Source of the DNA: Zingiber officinale
Taxonomy: Eukaryota; Streptophyta; Magnoliopsida; Zingiberales; Zingiberaceae
DNA: 64,000 nucleotides
Assembly: GCF_018446385.1 (NCBI RefSeq)
Contig: NC_055990.1
Span: 22,625,558-22,689,557 of the forward strand
Direction of reading: 5' to 3'
Positions 37,102-50,400 of the stretch are shown piece after piece. Under the pieces are notes generated by a model. The model was not told the origin of the DNA and searched no databases. It saw only the letters and a list, made by a program, of their open reading frames with translations. Made by a program: the position numbers and the translations under genes. How positions within the stretch are numbered: the first letter of the stretch is position 1; the number at the start of each line of letters is the position of its first letter.

Positions 37102-40100
37102 ATGGGGAAATCCGAAGAAGAGCAACCGGCCGAGCCGCCGGAGCCTGCGACGGAGCCTCGGGAGGGTAATGCCTGCGATGGGTGCCCGCGCTGCTGCTCC
37201 ATCGGGCGGATCGTGCGATCGCGCTGCATGGTCACGCTGATCGTCGCACTTGCGATGCTGCTGTCGGTGGTGTTCTGGCTGCCGCCCTTGTTGCGGACGG
37301 CCGATGACGCTGGTCGCCCTGATCGGGACCCGCGGTTTCCAGGTGAGGTGTTTCGGAGTTTGGATCTTCGTCTGTTTCTTTTGGAGGCATTGCGCCTTGG
37401 CTGTGTCGGTGGATCTTGGCTTGATTTTATCGCCGTTGCATACTTGCAATAGTCGCTTAGATGTCCTATAATGTCGCGTCGCATACTTGCATTAGTTGGA
37501 TTTTTTTATCCAACCGGTCATGGTAAGCTCGTCGTCTAATCAGTGATCATCAGTATTGCGAGACGAATCGCTATTAGCAATTGTCGGCGCACGAACCTTT
37601 TCAGGTTAGTCAACGCACTCATTCAAGTTAGTCGTCACCAACTTATTTGTCCAGAGTAACCCCTTTGGGATATCGACATATCTTTTAGGTACATAGTAAT
37701 GTTGATATAAAAGTTGGAACTTTTCTAGTTAGTGATGAAACTTGATTAAAGTTTCCTAGTTAGTCAAACAAATTTCATCATCTACTCGACTTGGTAATTT
37801 TGCTACAAATCTACCCTGCTTGGATTCTTATAAGGAACAAAAAATTTTAAACTTTAAGAAAATTTAGGGAGAGAAGCAGAGATGCTGAGAGCTGGCTGTG
37901 AAATGTAGGGGCACATAATCTCTATAACCTATACCTTGCGTTTGTCAAGGGAAAAGAGAGGAGAGGAAATTTTATTATGATATCCTAATGTTCATCCCAT
38001 TCGATGGCTTGCTGTGCAACGCTCACCACGCACCCTTGAGGATGATGTTCCCTGCATTCACAATGGAAAGGGGCAAGTTGGAGATTTAGCCCTTTATTCT
38101 TACTGGTACAGTTCCGTCCCCACCCAGTTTTGGATGGACACAATTTAGGGCTAAAATCGAGCAACTCTAGGTACTATTATTTCCATCTCAATAATATTTT
38201 GGGTTTAATGATCAAATAAGTACAGACAAATTTGTTTCTGAATTGAAATCATTGATAACTTGGAATCACTCTGTAAATCTATAGCATTTTTAGATCAACT
38301 GTTGATCTCATGTGCACGCTTTGTTCTGTTCAAAATGAATTTGTAAAACATGACAATCACACACAACTCACAATGTTCATATGTATTTGATCTATCTTGC
38401 ATTTATTTTGCACAACACATGACATTTGTTTGGGGGAAATTCTTGTCTATCCATCTGAACTCAAGTTTCATACCATAATGCTACTAATATTGCATTTTAT
38501 AGACCCAAATTCTACTACTATTTACTTAACCCCTAAAAATTAAATGGACATCTATTGATTTTGCAAAGCAGTCAAGTCACTGGACATTTTGACTTGGAAC
38601 CTAATGAGGTTGTTAATTTTTTCATGATTGGTTTAGTCTAAAGCAATAAAGCCAATGGCGAATTGTTTCTTCTCAGGTTTGATGTAAACTCAGGACAACT
38701 TTTTTCTATCCAATTGCTTCTAACTGTGATTTGTTTGAAACATATGAATTGAGATATTCTCAAATCTCTGCTAATAAAGTGGATAAAAAACTACAATTTC
38801 ATTTTTATTAATATTTTGTTCGCCATTATCACCTTGGTTTGTAATTGTCTTAACTAACCATAGTTTTTCAGCTGATATTGTTGCAACTTTCAAACTGCAA
38901 AAACCTGTTGATTTTTTGAAGTCCAATATTAGAGAGCTTCAGCTTGATATCTTTGATGAAATCGGTATTCCTGGTTCTACGGTAAATTTTCTTTTTCTCT
39001 TGCATCCTTCTCGTGCTTATCGAATGTAAAATTGCTTTTATCAATTGTTTTTCGTGAATCAGGTTTCTGTTATTGATCTGAAACCTACAAGCAGATCAAA
39101 TTGGACAAATGTGGTTTTCTCAGTGTGGTCATATCCAAAGAATTCATATTTATCATCAACTGGGCTAAGCATTCTCAGGGCCTCCTTTATGTCCTTAGTT
39201 ATTGGACAGTCAACTCTTCACTTGACTACATCATTATTTGGGAATTCATCCTCCTTTGAGGTTCTCAAATTTTCTGGAGGGATCGTCATAATACCTCTTC
39301 AAAGAGCTTTTCTTTTACAGAATGTGCTAATGCTTTTCAATTTCACATTAAACTTTCCTATCAATCAAATCCAAGATAAATTCAGTGAACTGAAGGACCA
39401 AATGAAGGCTGGATTACTTCTCAACGCAAATGAGGTTTGCCCAAGACATTTTGTTCTACAAGCTAAATGTTCCATTTTTTGCAGTTACAAGTTATGTATA
39501 CTGCATCTCATCTGTTCCCTTGAATGCACTTTCTGGACCAGGTTAACTTCCTACAACTTTATTCAAAATGCAAGTGTTTTGAAACTGCATTTTTTTTACT
39601 CACTTGTCAAGGGTAACCATGCCTGAGAAATAGTGAGATGCTTCTATTTTTTCCTCCAGTTAGTGTACAATTTCTAGTTATCATTCTTTATATCATGGTT
39701 ATCATACCACATGCTAAAAAATAGCCATCACGTTTACACTTGGATGTTTCCATACTATGAGTGCATTGCTCATTCAACTGAAATTTTGTAGAATCTACAC
39801 ATGTACTTTTTTACCATTCTGCTATTTTGCTGAAGCTTGTACGCAAATTGCAGTTTCCAAGATTTTAGTTTCTGATATGCTGACCTCCTCTTTTCTTACT
39901 GCAGAATCTGTATGTGAGTTTGATTAATTCAGAAGGAAGTACAGTCTCTCGTCCAACAATTGTCAAAACTTTAATTGTATTTGCTGTTGGGAATCATCAA
40001 CCTTCCTTCCCAAGGTGGAAGGAGTTGGCTAAAAAGATTCGGGGTTCTTCCTCAGGAAATCTTGGCTTGAATCACACTGTATTTGGTAGAGTAAAGCAAG

Positions 40101-41891
40101 TGCGCCTTTCTTCTTTTCTTCAGAATGCCTCAAGCAGCGGAAGCAGCAATACTTCACCAAGTCCAGCACCTCAGCCACAAACAAACCATCAACATCATCA
40201 CCCACACCATCATCATAAACACCATAAGCATCACTATCACACACAACATGCTCTTGCTCCCGCTCCTGGTGCTGCTCCTGAACATGGTTATCAAACTTCT
40301 GCCCCGTCTGGCTGTCAACATGGATTTTTAAATTCAAACAGAGCTCCAGCTCCTTCACCTGCTGATGCTATGAAGCATTTGGCTGTGCCTGTGGGTGCTC
40401 CAAGGAATTCTGCTGGACCAGTAGTTGTTGGAAGGCATTCTGGTCATAGGCCTGTGAGCGCTCCACATTTTGTTGGTGCTCCTCTAAGTGTTCCATGGCA
40501 TTTACTTTCTCCTCATGCACGTGAAAATATCCCTGTTCCAGCTCCTAGCGTGAAACCATCATCTCAGAAGTCAGATGTTTCTATTACACCTGTGCGACCT
40601 CCTAGTGAGAGTGTAAAAGATAACAAAGCTCCTGGCTTGACTCCATCAATATCACCTATTCCATATTCATGTGAGTTTTTCTCCTGCAATTATTTGTTCA
40701 CTTTTGTTTCAGAACAGCTACAATATTAAAGCACTTAAGGAAAACCGATGGCACATAAATACAAAACATGGAATACTGAAAATTCTTTGCAACATACTGA
40801 AAATCCTTCCTTGATTTGATCCTTTATTATAACGAGAGCCTGATGTGTTAAGTGAAATACCAATATTTTTTATTTTTGATCCGCTTTTCCTTTGGCTCAT
40901 GTTCATTTCTTGCCATACAATTTTTGTTAATGATCCATTGTCAGTCTTGCATATCTTAATGTCTGCACAAACAGCTTTCTTACCTTCCACAAACTTGGGG
41001 ATTAATTTTCTGTGTTTAATAACTCCAATTTGTCAATTAAAACTTCATTCTGCTAATGACTGTATCCGCGTAGCATATGAAATTTGGTTAGGAAGTTGTT
41101 GGAAATAAGCGCAATCCATTGTACTTCTTTGGTTTCTTGATATTAGGATCAGTTTCCCTGAAAATGCAGTTATAAATGTTCACCAAGTTCCTTTCACCAT
41201 TCACAAATAGGTCAACTAAGCTAGAATCTTATGTATACTTCTTTATGTGATTTTGGTAGTGGTAGTTAACCATTGTCATTTTAGTATTCCAAGTCCAACT
41301 CTGTTTCGTCTAACCATCCTGTTATCCATATTGTCAAATTCAACTCTGTGGCACTTTAATAACCTCGAAATATCTCTTACGATTACTTTACTCAATGGCT
41401 TCTCTTGAGGTTTCATAAAGTGTATATTGATGGAGTTGACCCACTGCATGGCGCACATGCGGCATGTGGAGGAGGAATACAATCATTATTAAAATAATAA
41501 AAATATTTATATAAATAAAATTAACTAATACAAAATAATGAAACAACAAAGTATATTAATCAACACCTCATACATTCACATGCCAGAAAAGTCTGGTAAT
41601 CCTATAATGCAAAAATTAAATGATTATTTTAAAATTGAGAAGTTTACAAGCTACCAAATAAGGTAGCTTAAACTATGTTGGTTTTCAACAATGAATATTT
41701 GGTTGATTAATGTTACTTCTTCCAATTCTGTTACAATTTTCATTTTCTTTCTAATGATCACTGGATTTTCTTTCTTTTATATGGTTTCCAACTATCTTAA
41801 TTGTACATGTGCAGCTTATGCGTCGGATGACGACCCATTTCCCAGATTGGCCTTTGCACCAGCAGCATTGTATGTATTACTGTGCTTGTAA
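37102..41891 (+). CDS. DUF7036 membrane protein with proline/histidine-rich region
   Basis: Five exons (37102-37342, 38872-38981, 39063-39434, 39905-40670, 41815-41891) give 521 residues with consistent phases. The N-terminus is cytosolic-looking with cysteines (CDGCPRCCSIG), followed by one membrane segment (VTLIVALAMLLSVVFWLPPL, about 45-65). The DUF7036 region follows: ATFKLQKPVDFLKSNI, GIPGSTVSVIDLKP, LRASFMSLVIGQSTLHLTTS, FEVLKFSGGIVIIP, LFNFTLNFPINQIQDKF. After about residue 310 the protein becomes rich in P, S and H, with a histidine cluster (HHHPHHHHKHHKHHYH) near residue 345. The C-terminus is mildly hydrophobic. The function is unknown; such proteins are often labelled hydroxyproline-rich and may face the cell wall. 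The ATG chosen is the first in frame giving the conserved acidic start. Confidence 0.88.
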
Positions 41892-42948
41892 TTGAGAAGG
41901 AACATGCCATTCTAGCTTCAGATCACGCAATGGTGTTTGCAAAGTAGCACACCGGGGTGTGATGAGAGACAAAAAGTTGCTAGGAAACCTGATGAATGTA
42001 AATATATGGATAAGCACAGCCGGCAAATAAGTTCTGGTCAAAGCCATTGAAGTGGCAGGCCGTCGTTGTTAGATGTGATGATGTCTTGGTGCTATTATTT
42101 CTATTTCCACGAGATCAAGGTCAAGAGTCATGTATGTTTTTGTTTCCGGAGGTAACAAAATGTATGCCACAAGTGAAATATCTGATGCATCATAGTTTGC
42201 AAATTCAATTTTGGTCGCTCTTTTTTTTTCCTTGATGTTTATGTGCTGTGCTCTTAACGATTTAACAGAGTAGATTCTTGTGCTATAATAATTTGGTTGA
42301 GTATGAGTTATGGAGATTATTGCTGTCAAGTGCTGTGCTCCTTGGCGATCGATTGGATTCGTAATATATGGTCCGCAATAACGCTGTTCCAGTTGAAGAA
42401 GCGTCAGTGAGACACTTCGTAATCATGTTTTACAAAATTAAAGTACTCTAGTTGTAGCAATTTTAACTTGTTGCCATATTATGAATGAAACAAGAGCATT
42501 TTGGAGAATACAAAGTGCTCTTTTATTTTTATTTTTTAAAGAAAAGACGTCCTGGTTGTTCCAAAAATAAATAAATGAAATCTGGTTGGGTTATGAGCAT
42601 GAATATTGAACTTAATGACCACGTAATCAACTTGTATGATCCCTTGCATAGAGCTTCATGCCTTCAACTAATGCAAGGCAGTAGACAGTAGACAAATTCT
42701 TGGTCTACAATCTGACATGATTCATGAACATTCAAATACGTCTTCGCAGGGCATATTACAGGTCTTTGCGGGGCTGATTACGCCTTAAGCATACGCCTTC
42801 ACAGCACAACAGCTCTCCGAACGCAAACTGTAGACGTACAGATATATGCCAACTGCAGTGTTGGTTTGTGGTGAATAGAACCTTCAGCCGCTTGAAAAAT
42901 TAAAACATTTAACTAGAAGATGCGCAGATGTGTACCAGAAAAAGAAGA
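41892..42948. other. Convergent 3' flanks of DUF7036 and SAL1 genes
   Basis: These 1057 bases separate two facing genes and should hold both 3' untranslated regions. I found no further coding sequence. Confidence 0.5.
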
Positions 42949-43955
42949 CTAGAGATGTGAGGCGGATTGAGCTTTTATAGATTCTTGTACCGCATTCAAC
43001 AATGCTGGCATCAGCTTCTTGTTTGTGACAATGATTCCTGTGTCGAGATCGAGGTGCCTTCCCTTCGAGAAATCCAAATGATTTCCAGCAGCATCTGTAG
43101 CAATACCACCGGCTTCTGCAAAAGACAACAGCGACGATATCAATAGATAGCAACTTCAGCTTAGGGGTTGGATGATACCAAAAAGAACTATATAGTTGAA
43201 GAGATTACTTAAAAGGGGTCACCTAATATTAGTTAAAGTGGTTGAGAAAACTCATTTACTGGACTGTAATATCACTAAATACACCAATCGATAAAAGAAG
43301 ATCATTCATACCTGTCACAACAATAGAACCAGCGGCATGGTCCCATATCTTCTCCCGATAGCCTTTATGTGGGAATCGTAGGTATATGGCACCATCACCT
43401 CTTGCCAAAGCACCATATTTTGCTTGACTGTCTATTCTAACTGGCGGTGCTTGGACACCAAGTTTCTGCCAAACATGTATCATCCTAGCAAATCATTTTG
43501 CTAAATGTCTAAATTTATGAAGTTGCATGGAGTACTACAGTTTCTTTTTAGTACCTCTGCTATTGCCTTTGACAAATCATGCAGGGAATGAGCAGCTTCA
43601 TAAGATTCAAAGAATGATGCATCGGCAGGATTGTCAACAGTGCTGACATTTATCTGAAGTGTAAGATCCAAAAAGTTAGGGATAGAAAAATTGGGAAACA
43701 AAAACTGAATAAACTTAATTCATAATATAGAGAAAAAAAAAAACCTTTACAGTAGAAGAATCGTTTAGTGATTGCAAATATGCTCCCTCACCAGTTGTAG
43801 CATATAAAAGACAACCAATTTGATTTTCAGAATAATGTGCATCAACGTTAGCAATGGATGTAAGAGGAAGATTTGGGCATGCCAAAACACCTAACACTAC
43901 TTTCCCTTCATCAAGCAATGCTAGAGCAATTGCATACTGGTCTCCGCGGAGGAAT
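42949..43955 (-). CDS. SAL1: SAL1-type 3'(2'),5'-bisphosphate nucleotidase, C-terminal exons (partial)
   Basis: Four 3'-terminal exons (43955-43745, 43653-43555, 43465-43312, 43115-42949) encode the last 209 residues of a plant SAL1/HAL2-type phosphatase. It removes the 3' phosphate of PAP in plastids and mitochondria, and so controls a stress retrograde signal. The match is strong: FLRGDQYAIALALLDEGKVV, FFESYEAAHSLHDLSKAIAE, RIDSQAKYGALARGDGAIYL, WDHAAGSIVVTEAGG (the WD..AG motif of the inositol-phosphatase fold) and LDLDTGIIVTNKKLMP. Upstream exons with the metal-binding DPVDGT motif are not present between 43956 and 64000. They lie outside the window, across an intron of at least 20 kb, or the gene is truncated. 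Confidence 0.9.
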
Positions 43956-45379
43956 CTAAATTAAAAATTCAAAATCATAAGATCTGGGGAACAGATATTG
44001 ATGGCACTAAAGTGCATAGGAAAGAAAAAAAAAAGGGTAATCATATTCATTAAATTGTTCTATTTGAGATGAAGATAAAAGAGCACTGAAGTTAATTAAT
44101 AAGGAAAAAAGGAGAGAACATCTAATCAGAATACAGAGTCATGCACATACATTAATCCCGTCTGAGAAAGGAAAAAAGAACTGATTATGGTTTGCATAAT
44201 GCTAACTCTTCACATATCTTGCAACATTTTGTGTTTGTTTGTTGTTTCCAAACAGTCCTAATATCTAAAGCCCACACTCATCAACTCAAGGATGCGATGA
44301 TCAGAATATTCCTTGAGTTGGAAATGTGTATTAAAAAAATGATGTAGACAGCAATATATCCACATGCAGTGCAGTGCTTCACCAGACATGAGATTTTTTG
44401 GTAGAAGCTGTGAAATCTAATCAGTAGTCACAACTAGGAACTTTGAGTTCACCTATACCTCAAAGAATCTAATGAATCACAACACAGCTCAGTTCATATT
44501 GAGAGGGCGAATATGACAGTGATGAAAATTATCACTCAGCTCATTTGAAGTTTTTTATGAAAATTTTGATTAAGCATGGTATGAGATCTTGTCTAATATA
44601 GGCAATTGTTATGGTTATCAATGCAAAATATTTTTATGGGTGGTTTATTTTGATTAAGTTTTTGAGAATAAGTAAATTATATATATTTTTTGAACAAGTA
44701 AAATTAAATAGTTTGACTGTAGATTAGCCAATATGTGCCCAAATATCCCAAATGCACTAAGTGGTGACTTGAACACATGCTACCTACATATGCTTTTCAA
44801 AATCTGACCTAAACCCTGCTGCTTCCTCTCCATTACAGAAATAGTGATTCAGACTTCAGAGTGACACTAAGCTCATTCATTAAGATCAAGGATCGTACCT
44901 AAATGAAAAATTAAATTTTAGTTGGCAGAGATTATAGAACACCATCTGATTGGAGAGCTTAACGTAGAGCTATTAGTAGTCAAGTGAAGCATTATAATAA
45001 ATGTCAAATCCAGTGCTAGAACTATGACGATGAAATATCCAGAAACGTAGATCATTCTCTTAGTTTGTCTGGTTGACAAACAATTCAAAAGCATTAACAA
45101 TTAGGAAACAACATAACTAATTCTTTCGGCATCCCAAAATTCACTCATGTATAAGAAGGCAAAGAGGCCTAAATCAAGCCTAATGTGTCAGCTGTCTTCA
45201 CTAGAGATTTCATTTTACTAAAGATCCTAGTTGGGTTCAAACACAAGGCTATCAGTGACTATTTTTGCATCCTAAAATTCACTCAGGTCTGAGTAGGCAA
45301 ATTGGCCTAAAACAAATCCAATATGTGGAATGATTTAACTAGAGATTTCTTTTTAATTAATGATCCTAGTAAGGTTTAT
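43956..45379. other. SAL1 intron sequence, no exon seen
   Basis: AT-rich DNA with no SAL1 exon and no recognisable element. The phrases 'tcactcatgtataagaaggcaaagaggcctaaa' (about 45141) and 'tcactcaggtctgagtaggcaaattggcctaaa' (about 45280) form a diverged local duplication some 140 bases apart. Confidence 0.5.
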
Positions 45380-45652
45380 TAATTATGATAGGACAAATAT
45401 GAGACGAAAATTAATAATCTAAAATTTGTAACATGAAACATAGTAACCCTTACTAGTAAATCAATGGAGATAGTAGATACGATAATTAGGAGAAGAATTA
45501 GTATTTTGTATATACAAGAGACAAAATAGGTAGACAAGACGACAAAACTAATAGAGAATAGGAAAAGTAAAGCAAGAAATGAAGTAGGTGTTGTTATAGA
45601 TAATTTGTTAAAGGATAAGTTGCAGAAGTAATTAGAAAAGGGGATAGAATTA

Positions 45653-46348
45653 TGATCCGGCGGTGGGAATGGGGGACCCACTTCCTGAAGGGTCCCAGCC
45701 TGAGGACAGATGGAGGGCTGACTAAGCGGGTAAGGGCCGCGACGAGCAGTTGAGCAGGTCCAAGCGGAGCCAGATATAACCCAGCCATAGGCTTGGGTTT
45801 CCGACGCCAAGGCGGGTGTCTGCCCGGCTGGAACCGGGCGGCCGGGTGTCCGCCCTGGAACGAAGGGCGAGCGGGTGGTCCGCTCGCCGTGATAAGGCGA
45901 GGATACAAGGTTAGCGAACGACCTATTCGCTCGGCTCGGATATGGGATGTCAGGCATGCCTAATGATTACGCCGCATACAAGATTTCACGATAGAGGATC
46001 TAGCCGTCACATCATGGAGAGGTTGATACAGTAGCGGTATGGCCTTATGGATGCCCTTCTGACAGACCCATACCTGGGCATGGTCAAAAGCAGGTGATTG
46101 CTTTGATTGGCGTGCCCAGGCTCCTTCGAGAGGTCTATATAAGATCTCCATTTCTTCACCGGAGGTACACGAGTCTTCTGTTTCTAAGCCACCTCTTTGT
46201 TATTCCTCGCCTGACTTGAGCGTCGGAGGGCCGTCGCCGGGACACCCCTCCCGGCTCGGTTTTGTTGCAGGTTCGCCGGAGCACTCGAGGATCTAGCAGG
46301 GAGCGCCACATCCCCAGCGTTCGTTGACCCCTGGTTCGGACAGGATCA
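45653..46348 (+). repeat. Element A left (5') LTR
   Basis: The LTR is 696 bp with a TATA-like tctatataag near 46134. Its last 350 bases are almost identical to the right LTR, while its first 350 align only with many small gaps. Confidence 0.9.
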
Positions 46349-46562
46349 ATTTGGCGCCGTCTGTGGGAACGCACCTGCCTCCGAGCAGAGGCAATGGACG
46401 AGGCTGGAAGACTACATACCGTGGCACTCTCACAAGAAGAGTTGGACGCCATAGTCGAGGCGAGGGCAGCCAAGATAGTGGCGCAGTAAAAGTATAAAGC
46501 AGCAGGCCGCCTCCACCTCTGATATAGTTTCTTTCGGGCGTAGAATTCATCGTAATTTTCCG

Positions 46563-46985
46563 AATGAAGGCCCCGAGCCGTTCGGCCGGAGGTATAATAA
46601 CCGAGCCCAGCGCTCGACCAACGAAGGCCCCACGCCGTCCGGCCGGAGGTAAATGGGTCGAGCCAAGCGCTCGAGGAACGAAGGCCCCGCGCCGTCCGGC
46701 CGGAGGTAAATGGGTCGAGCCAAGCGCTCGAGGAACGAAGGCCCCGCGCCGTCCGGCCGGAGGTAAATGGGTCGAGCCAAGCGCTCGAGGAATGAAGGCC
46801 CGTAGGAGGTAAATGGGTGAGCCAAGCGCCGAGGAACGAAGGCCCCGCTTCGGCCGGAGGTAAATGGGTCGAACCAAGCGCCGAGGAACGAAGGCCCCGC
46901 GTCGCCGGAGAAATGGGTCGAGCCAAGCGCCGAGGATCGAAGCCCGTACCATTCGGACGGAGGTAAATTATCCGAGCCAAATGCT
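46563..46985 (+). repeat. 57-bp tandem array in element A
   Basis: A GC-rich 57-bp unit is repeated about seven times. Three central copies (about 46622-46792) are nearly perfect and the outer copies are shorter and eroded. Each contains ggccggaggtaaatgggtcg and gccaagcgctcgagga. Because 57 is a multiple of three, open frames of 19-residue repeats appear on both strands, but these look incidental. Confidence 0.9.
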
Positions 46986-47139
46986 CAATCGTGAAGACCC
47001 CGCTGCTGTTCGGGCGTCGATACCCAAGCATCGACACAAAACCAAGGCCACGTGCGGAAGCAAAGTGGTGTAATACGGCACTAATTCAGATATTTTAAGT
47101 GCACCGAACGGAAGCGTTAAAAGTAGCCTCAACGGCCGT

Positions 47140-48085
47140 CTAGCCCATAAATAACCGCCCCGTCGAGCACCGACGTTAAAGATCGAGACGAGCCGGCCTA
47201 TAAACGCCCGGCGGAAGACCGACGAGCCCGTCGTTAAAATCGAGAGCCGCGCCGACCGGCCATAAAACCGTCAAGCACCGACGTTAAAGATCGAGACGAG
47301 CCGGCGTTTATAAACGCTCCGAAGAAGACCGACGAGCCCGTCGTTAAAAATCAAGAGCGCCGACTATAAATAACCGCTGGCGAGCACCGACGTTAAAGAT
47401 CGAGACGCAGGCGTCTATAAACGTCCGAAGGAAGACCGACGAGCCCCGTCGTTAAAATCGAGAGGCCGACGGCTATAATAACCTGGCGTCGAGCACCGAC
47501 GTTAAAGATCGAGACGAGCCGTCTATAAACGTCCGGCGGAAGACCGACGAGCCCCGCCGTTAAAATCGAGGCCGACGATAAATTATAAATAACCGCAGCG
47601 AGCACCGACGTTAAAGATCGAGAGACGAGGCGGCGTATAACGCTCCGAGCGGAAGACCGACGAGCTCCGCCGTTAAAATCAAGAGCCGGCCGACCGGCTA
47701 TAAATAACCGCGCCGCCGAGCACCGACGTTAAAGATCGAGAGACGAGCTGCCTATAAACGTCCGAGCGGAAGACCGACGAGCCGCCGTTAAAATCAAGAG
47801 CCGTACCGACCGCTATAATAACCGCGCCGAGCACCGACGCGTTAAAGATCGAGACGAGCCGCAAACGTCCGGAAGACCGACGAGCCCGTCGTTAAAAATC
47901 GAGCCGCGCCGACCGCTATAATAACCGCCGTTGAGCACCGACGTTAAAGATCGAGAGACGAGCCGGCGTCTATAAACGTCCGAGCAGAAGACCGACGAGC
48001 CCCGTCGTTAAAAATCGAGAGCCGCGTCGGCCGGCTATAAATAACCGCGCCGTCGAGATCCGACGTTAAAGATCGAGAGTCAAAC
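47140..48085 (+). repeat. Long tandem array in element A (gacgttaaagatcgag family)
   Basis: About eight composite units of roughly 100-125 bp each alternate two halves: one with gaccgacgagcccgtcgttaaaatcgag, the other with gagcaccgacgttaaagatcgagacgag, joined by tataaataaccg or tataaacgtccg. Unit length varies through many small gaps. Related sequence forms an array in element B at 58228-58830. Confidence 0.88.
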
Positions 48086-48429
48086 CCGCGACTGTGAGCT
48101 TACTGGACGAAACTAAGGACGCCAAATAACAAGCGTTCGCAAGTACTAAATTGATTAAGTCCGATCGGCCATCAGTTTGCCAATATGAATGCAAACAGCA
48201 TAGCCAAGCGTTAAACGATTTCGAGGAAAACAAGTCAACTGATTAACCCGATCGGTCGTCTAGTGTGGAACACGTGGAGCTTAACTGATTCTACGAATAA
48301 GCACCAAGCAGACAAAAAACGGCAATGAAGGGCAAGCAAAAATAGAGACAAAAGAAGACAATTACGCCGATCGGCACATGCAAAAATTTTACATCAGCAG
48401 ATGAAATACAGAAAGTACTGGGAAGAACT

Positions 48430-50400
48430 CGCTTCACTCCGGGTCCTCAAAATTAAAAAAGGCGTCCGGGATATCGTCAATCATAGCCGCCAGATCTGAA
48501 GAGGGAATGCTCAGGTCGGCAGGAAGGTGCCCACCCTTCTTCAAATACGCCATGGTGACCTTGACCGCCTCGGCGAAAGTTGAGGAGACGTTGCCACCGA
48601 ACTTTTCGCCGAACCGCTCCGAGCGGAGGTATTCTTGGCGCGCTGCTCCTTGTACTTTCTGAAAGCCGCCGGAGGCAATTAGCGAGTCCTCAAGAACTTT
48701 CGGTCCACCTCCGCTTTAGTGCGTTCAGCTGAGCGCCCATCCCGCTCGGAGCTAGTTGGGCATCCAGATTTTTAGATTACGATCTAGGGCTCTGACTTCA
48801 ACTTTCATCTTGTCCAGATCAACAATCGCCCGCCTCTTCCGGCCATCGCGCTTCACGTCTGCGTCGCGTTTCTTCACCAGCCTTCAAGTCGAGCCACCAG
48901 AGCTGTGCCGGCGGCCTTCTTCGCTCGCCTCATGGGCTTGCTTCTCCCGCCTACCACGAACCCCGAGACTTGGAGTTTTTCCACGAGATCCTCACGGCCA
49001 CCGATGGCTAGTGGCGATTTGCTCGCCAATGCTGTAAGGGAAACAATAAAATCAAATCAAACGAAGGCAGGACACAAGAAGAAAACGAACCTACCGAGTG
49101 GCTGCGCGTGTGGTTATCACTGTCGTAGCGTCGAGAGCCACCCTAACTGACGGCCTCAAAAGCTGCGAGCGGACCCTCAAGGTTATCTCATGAACGGGCT
49201 TCAAGGCCGATCGGCATAATAAATATTCCTCCGATGGGAATCGAAGGGTAGTCTTCGACCCGGGTGGCGTGGCCGCTTCCTCACCGCCGCCGCCCGAGGA
49301 CTCCCTATGGTTGATGTTAGCAACCGTCGTAGCGACGACGAGTCCGAGGAGGAGAGCCGAGGGTTGTGCGGTGGGCGAGGCCACCGAGGTCCCGATCTGA
49401 CGGCGTGCGATCCGGCGAGCGACCTCGATCGGTGCCTGTGGTTCACCCTCTTGGGTTCGGAAGGTGGGGTCTCTTCGACGCTTCCACCGAACTTCCCGTG
49501 GTGAATCCCCGACTGGGGACTCGACTGGGGCAAAGGAAACAGGATGGAGTAACTGCTTTGAGTGGATCGTGCCCCTCTCCTCGAGGCCGCCGGGTACTGA
49601 TTAGCCCGCTCAGCGAGTTCTTTTCGTAGCCGCCTCAATTTCCACGGCTTTCAACTTCGGATGATCAGTAGCCTTGGAGCGCCACATGACTTCAGCTGCA
49701 GAGAAAAAATTAAAATCAGTTAGACAAAAAAGGCAAGTGAGTAAAGAGTCCTTACCTCGCGGTAGGGAAGATTGGCGACAGGAGATAATCCAAAATGTAT
49801 AACACCTCGAGAAGCAATCGTCGATTTTGTCACGACCGACAACCAGCCACGATGAAGGTAGATTGGATTGCTTCGACTACGAGCTCGACCGGGCTCAATC
49901 TGTCCGCCATTTAGTTCGAATGCCGCTCGAAGTCGCGTATAGAAGAAAACTCCTTCCGGTGCTTTTGAGGTCTGTATTATCAAAAAATTTAAGCCTATTC
50001 TACTTTAAAATAAAGGTGCCCAACTCGGATTGTTTGGGGTAAGAAGAACCTGAATATTTTGGGGTCAGTGGAATACTATGCAACTTAAAGAGGACGACCA
50101 CCCCACTCAGCAGCCTAAAGGAATTCGGCACAAGTTGGCCTAGCGGGATGCGGAAATAATTACAAACTTCCAAAATAAATGGATGGGTAGGAAATCTAAG
50201 GCCGCCCTGGAATTGGTCTAGAAAAAAGCAAATGGTACCGATCGGCGGGTTATGGGGCCGATCGGTCGGGTCGGCTATAACTATTTCATGGTCGTCCCGG
50301 ATCCCATACGTCCGAACAAGACGCCGAGCGCCTCCTCACAAATTTACTTTCATACTCATATACCATGGACCGTGAACATGGGTAGCGGGTTCGGAAGAGC
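48430..50400 (-). mobile_element. Antisense accessory reading region of element A (fossil)
   Basis: On the strand opposite to the element, broken frames starting near 50395 give gypsy-associated antisense protein motifs, for example RFPTHPFILEVCNYF and LVPNSFRLLSGVVVLF at about 50,060-50,220. This resembles the Pfam family described as putative gypsy-type transposon (PF04195, from memory). The region further on is Q/E- and A-rich. It contains several breaks and is not a working gene. Its role in these elements is unknown. Confidence 0.6.

Noticed and set aside
36987-37484. Minus-strand frames of 143-165 residues
   Set aside because: They are shadows of the GC-rich first exon of the DUF7036 gene.
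47140-48085. Regularly spaced repeats resembling a CRISPR array
   Set aside because: The units are contiguous tandem repeats without unique spacers, and they lie inside a plant LTR element.
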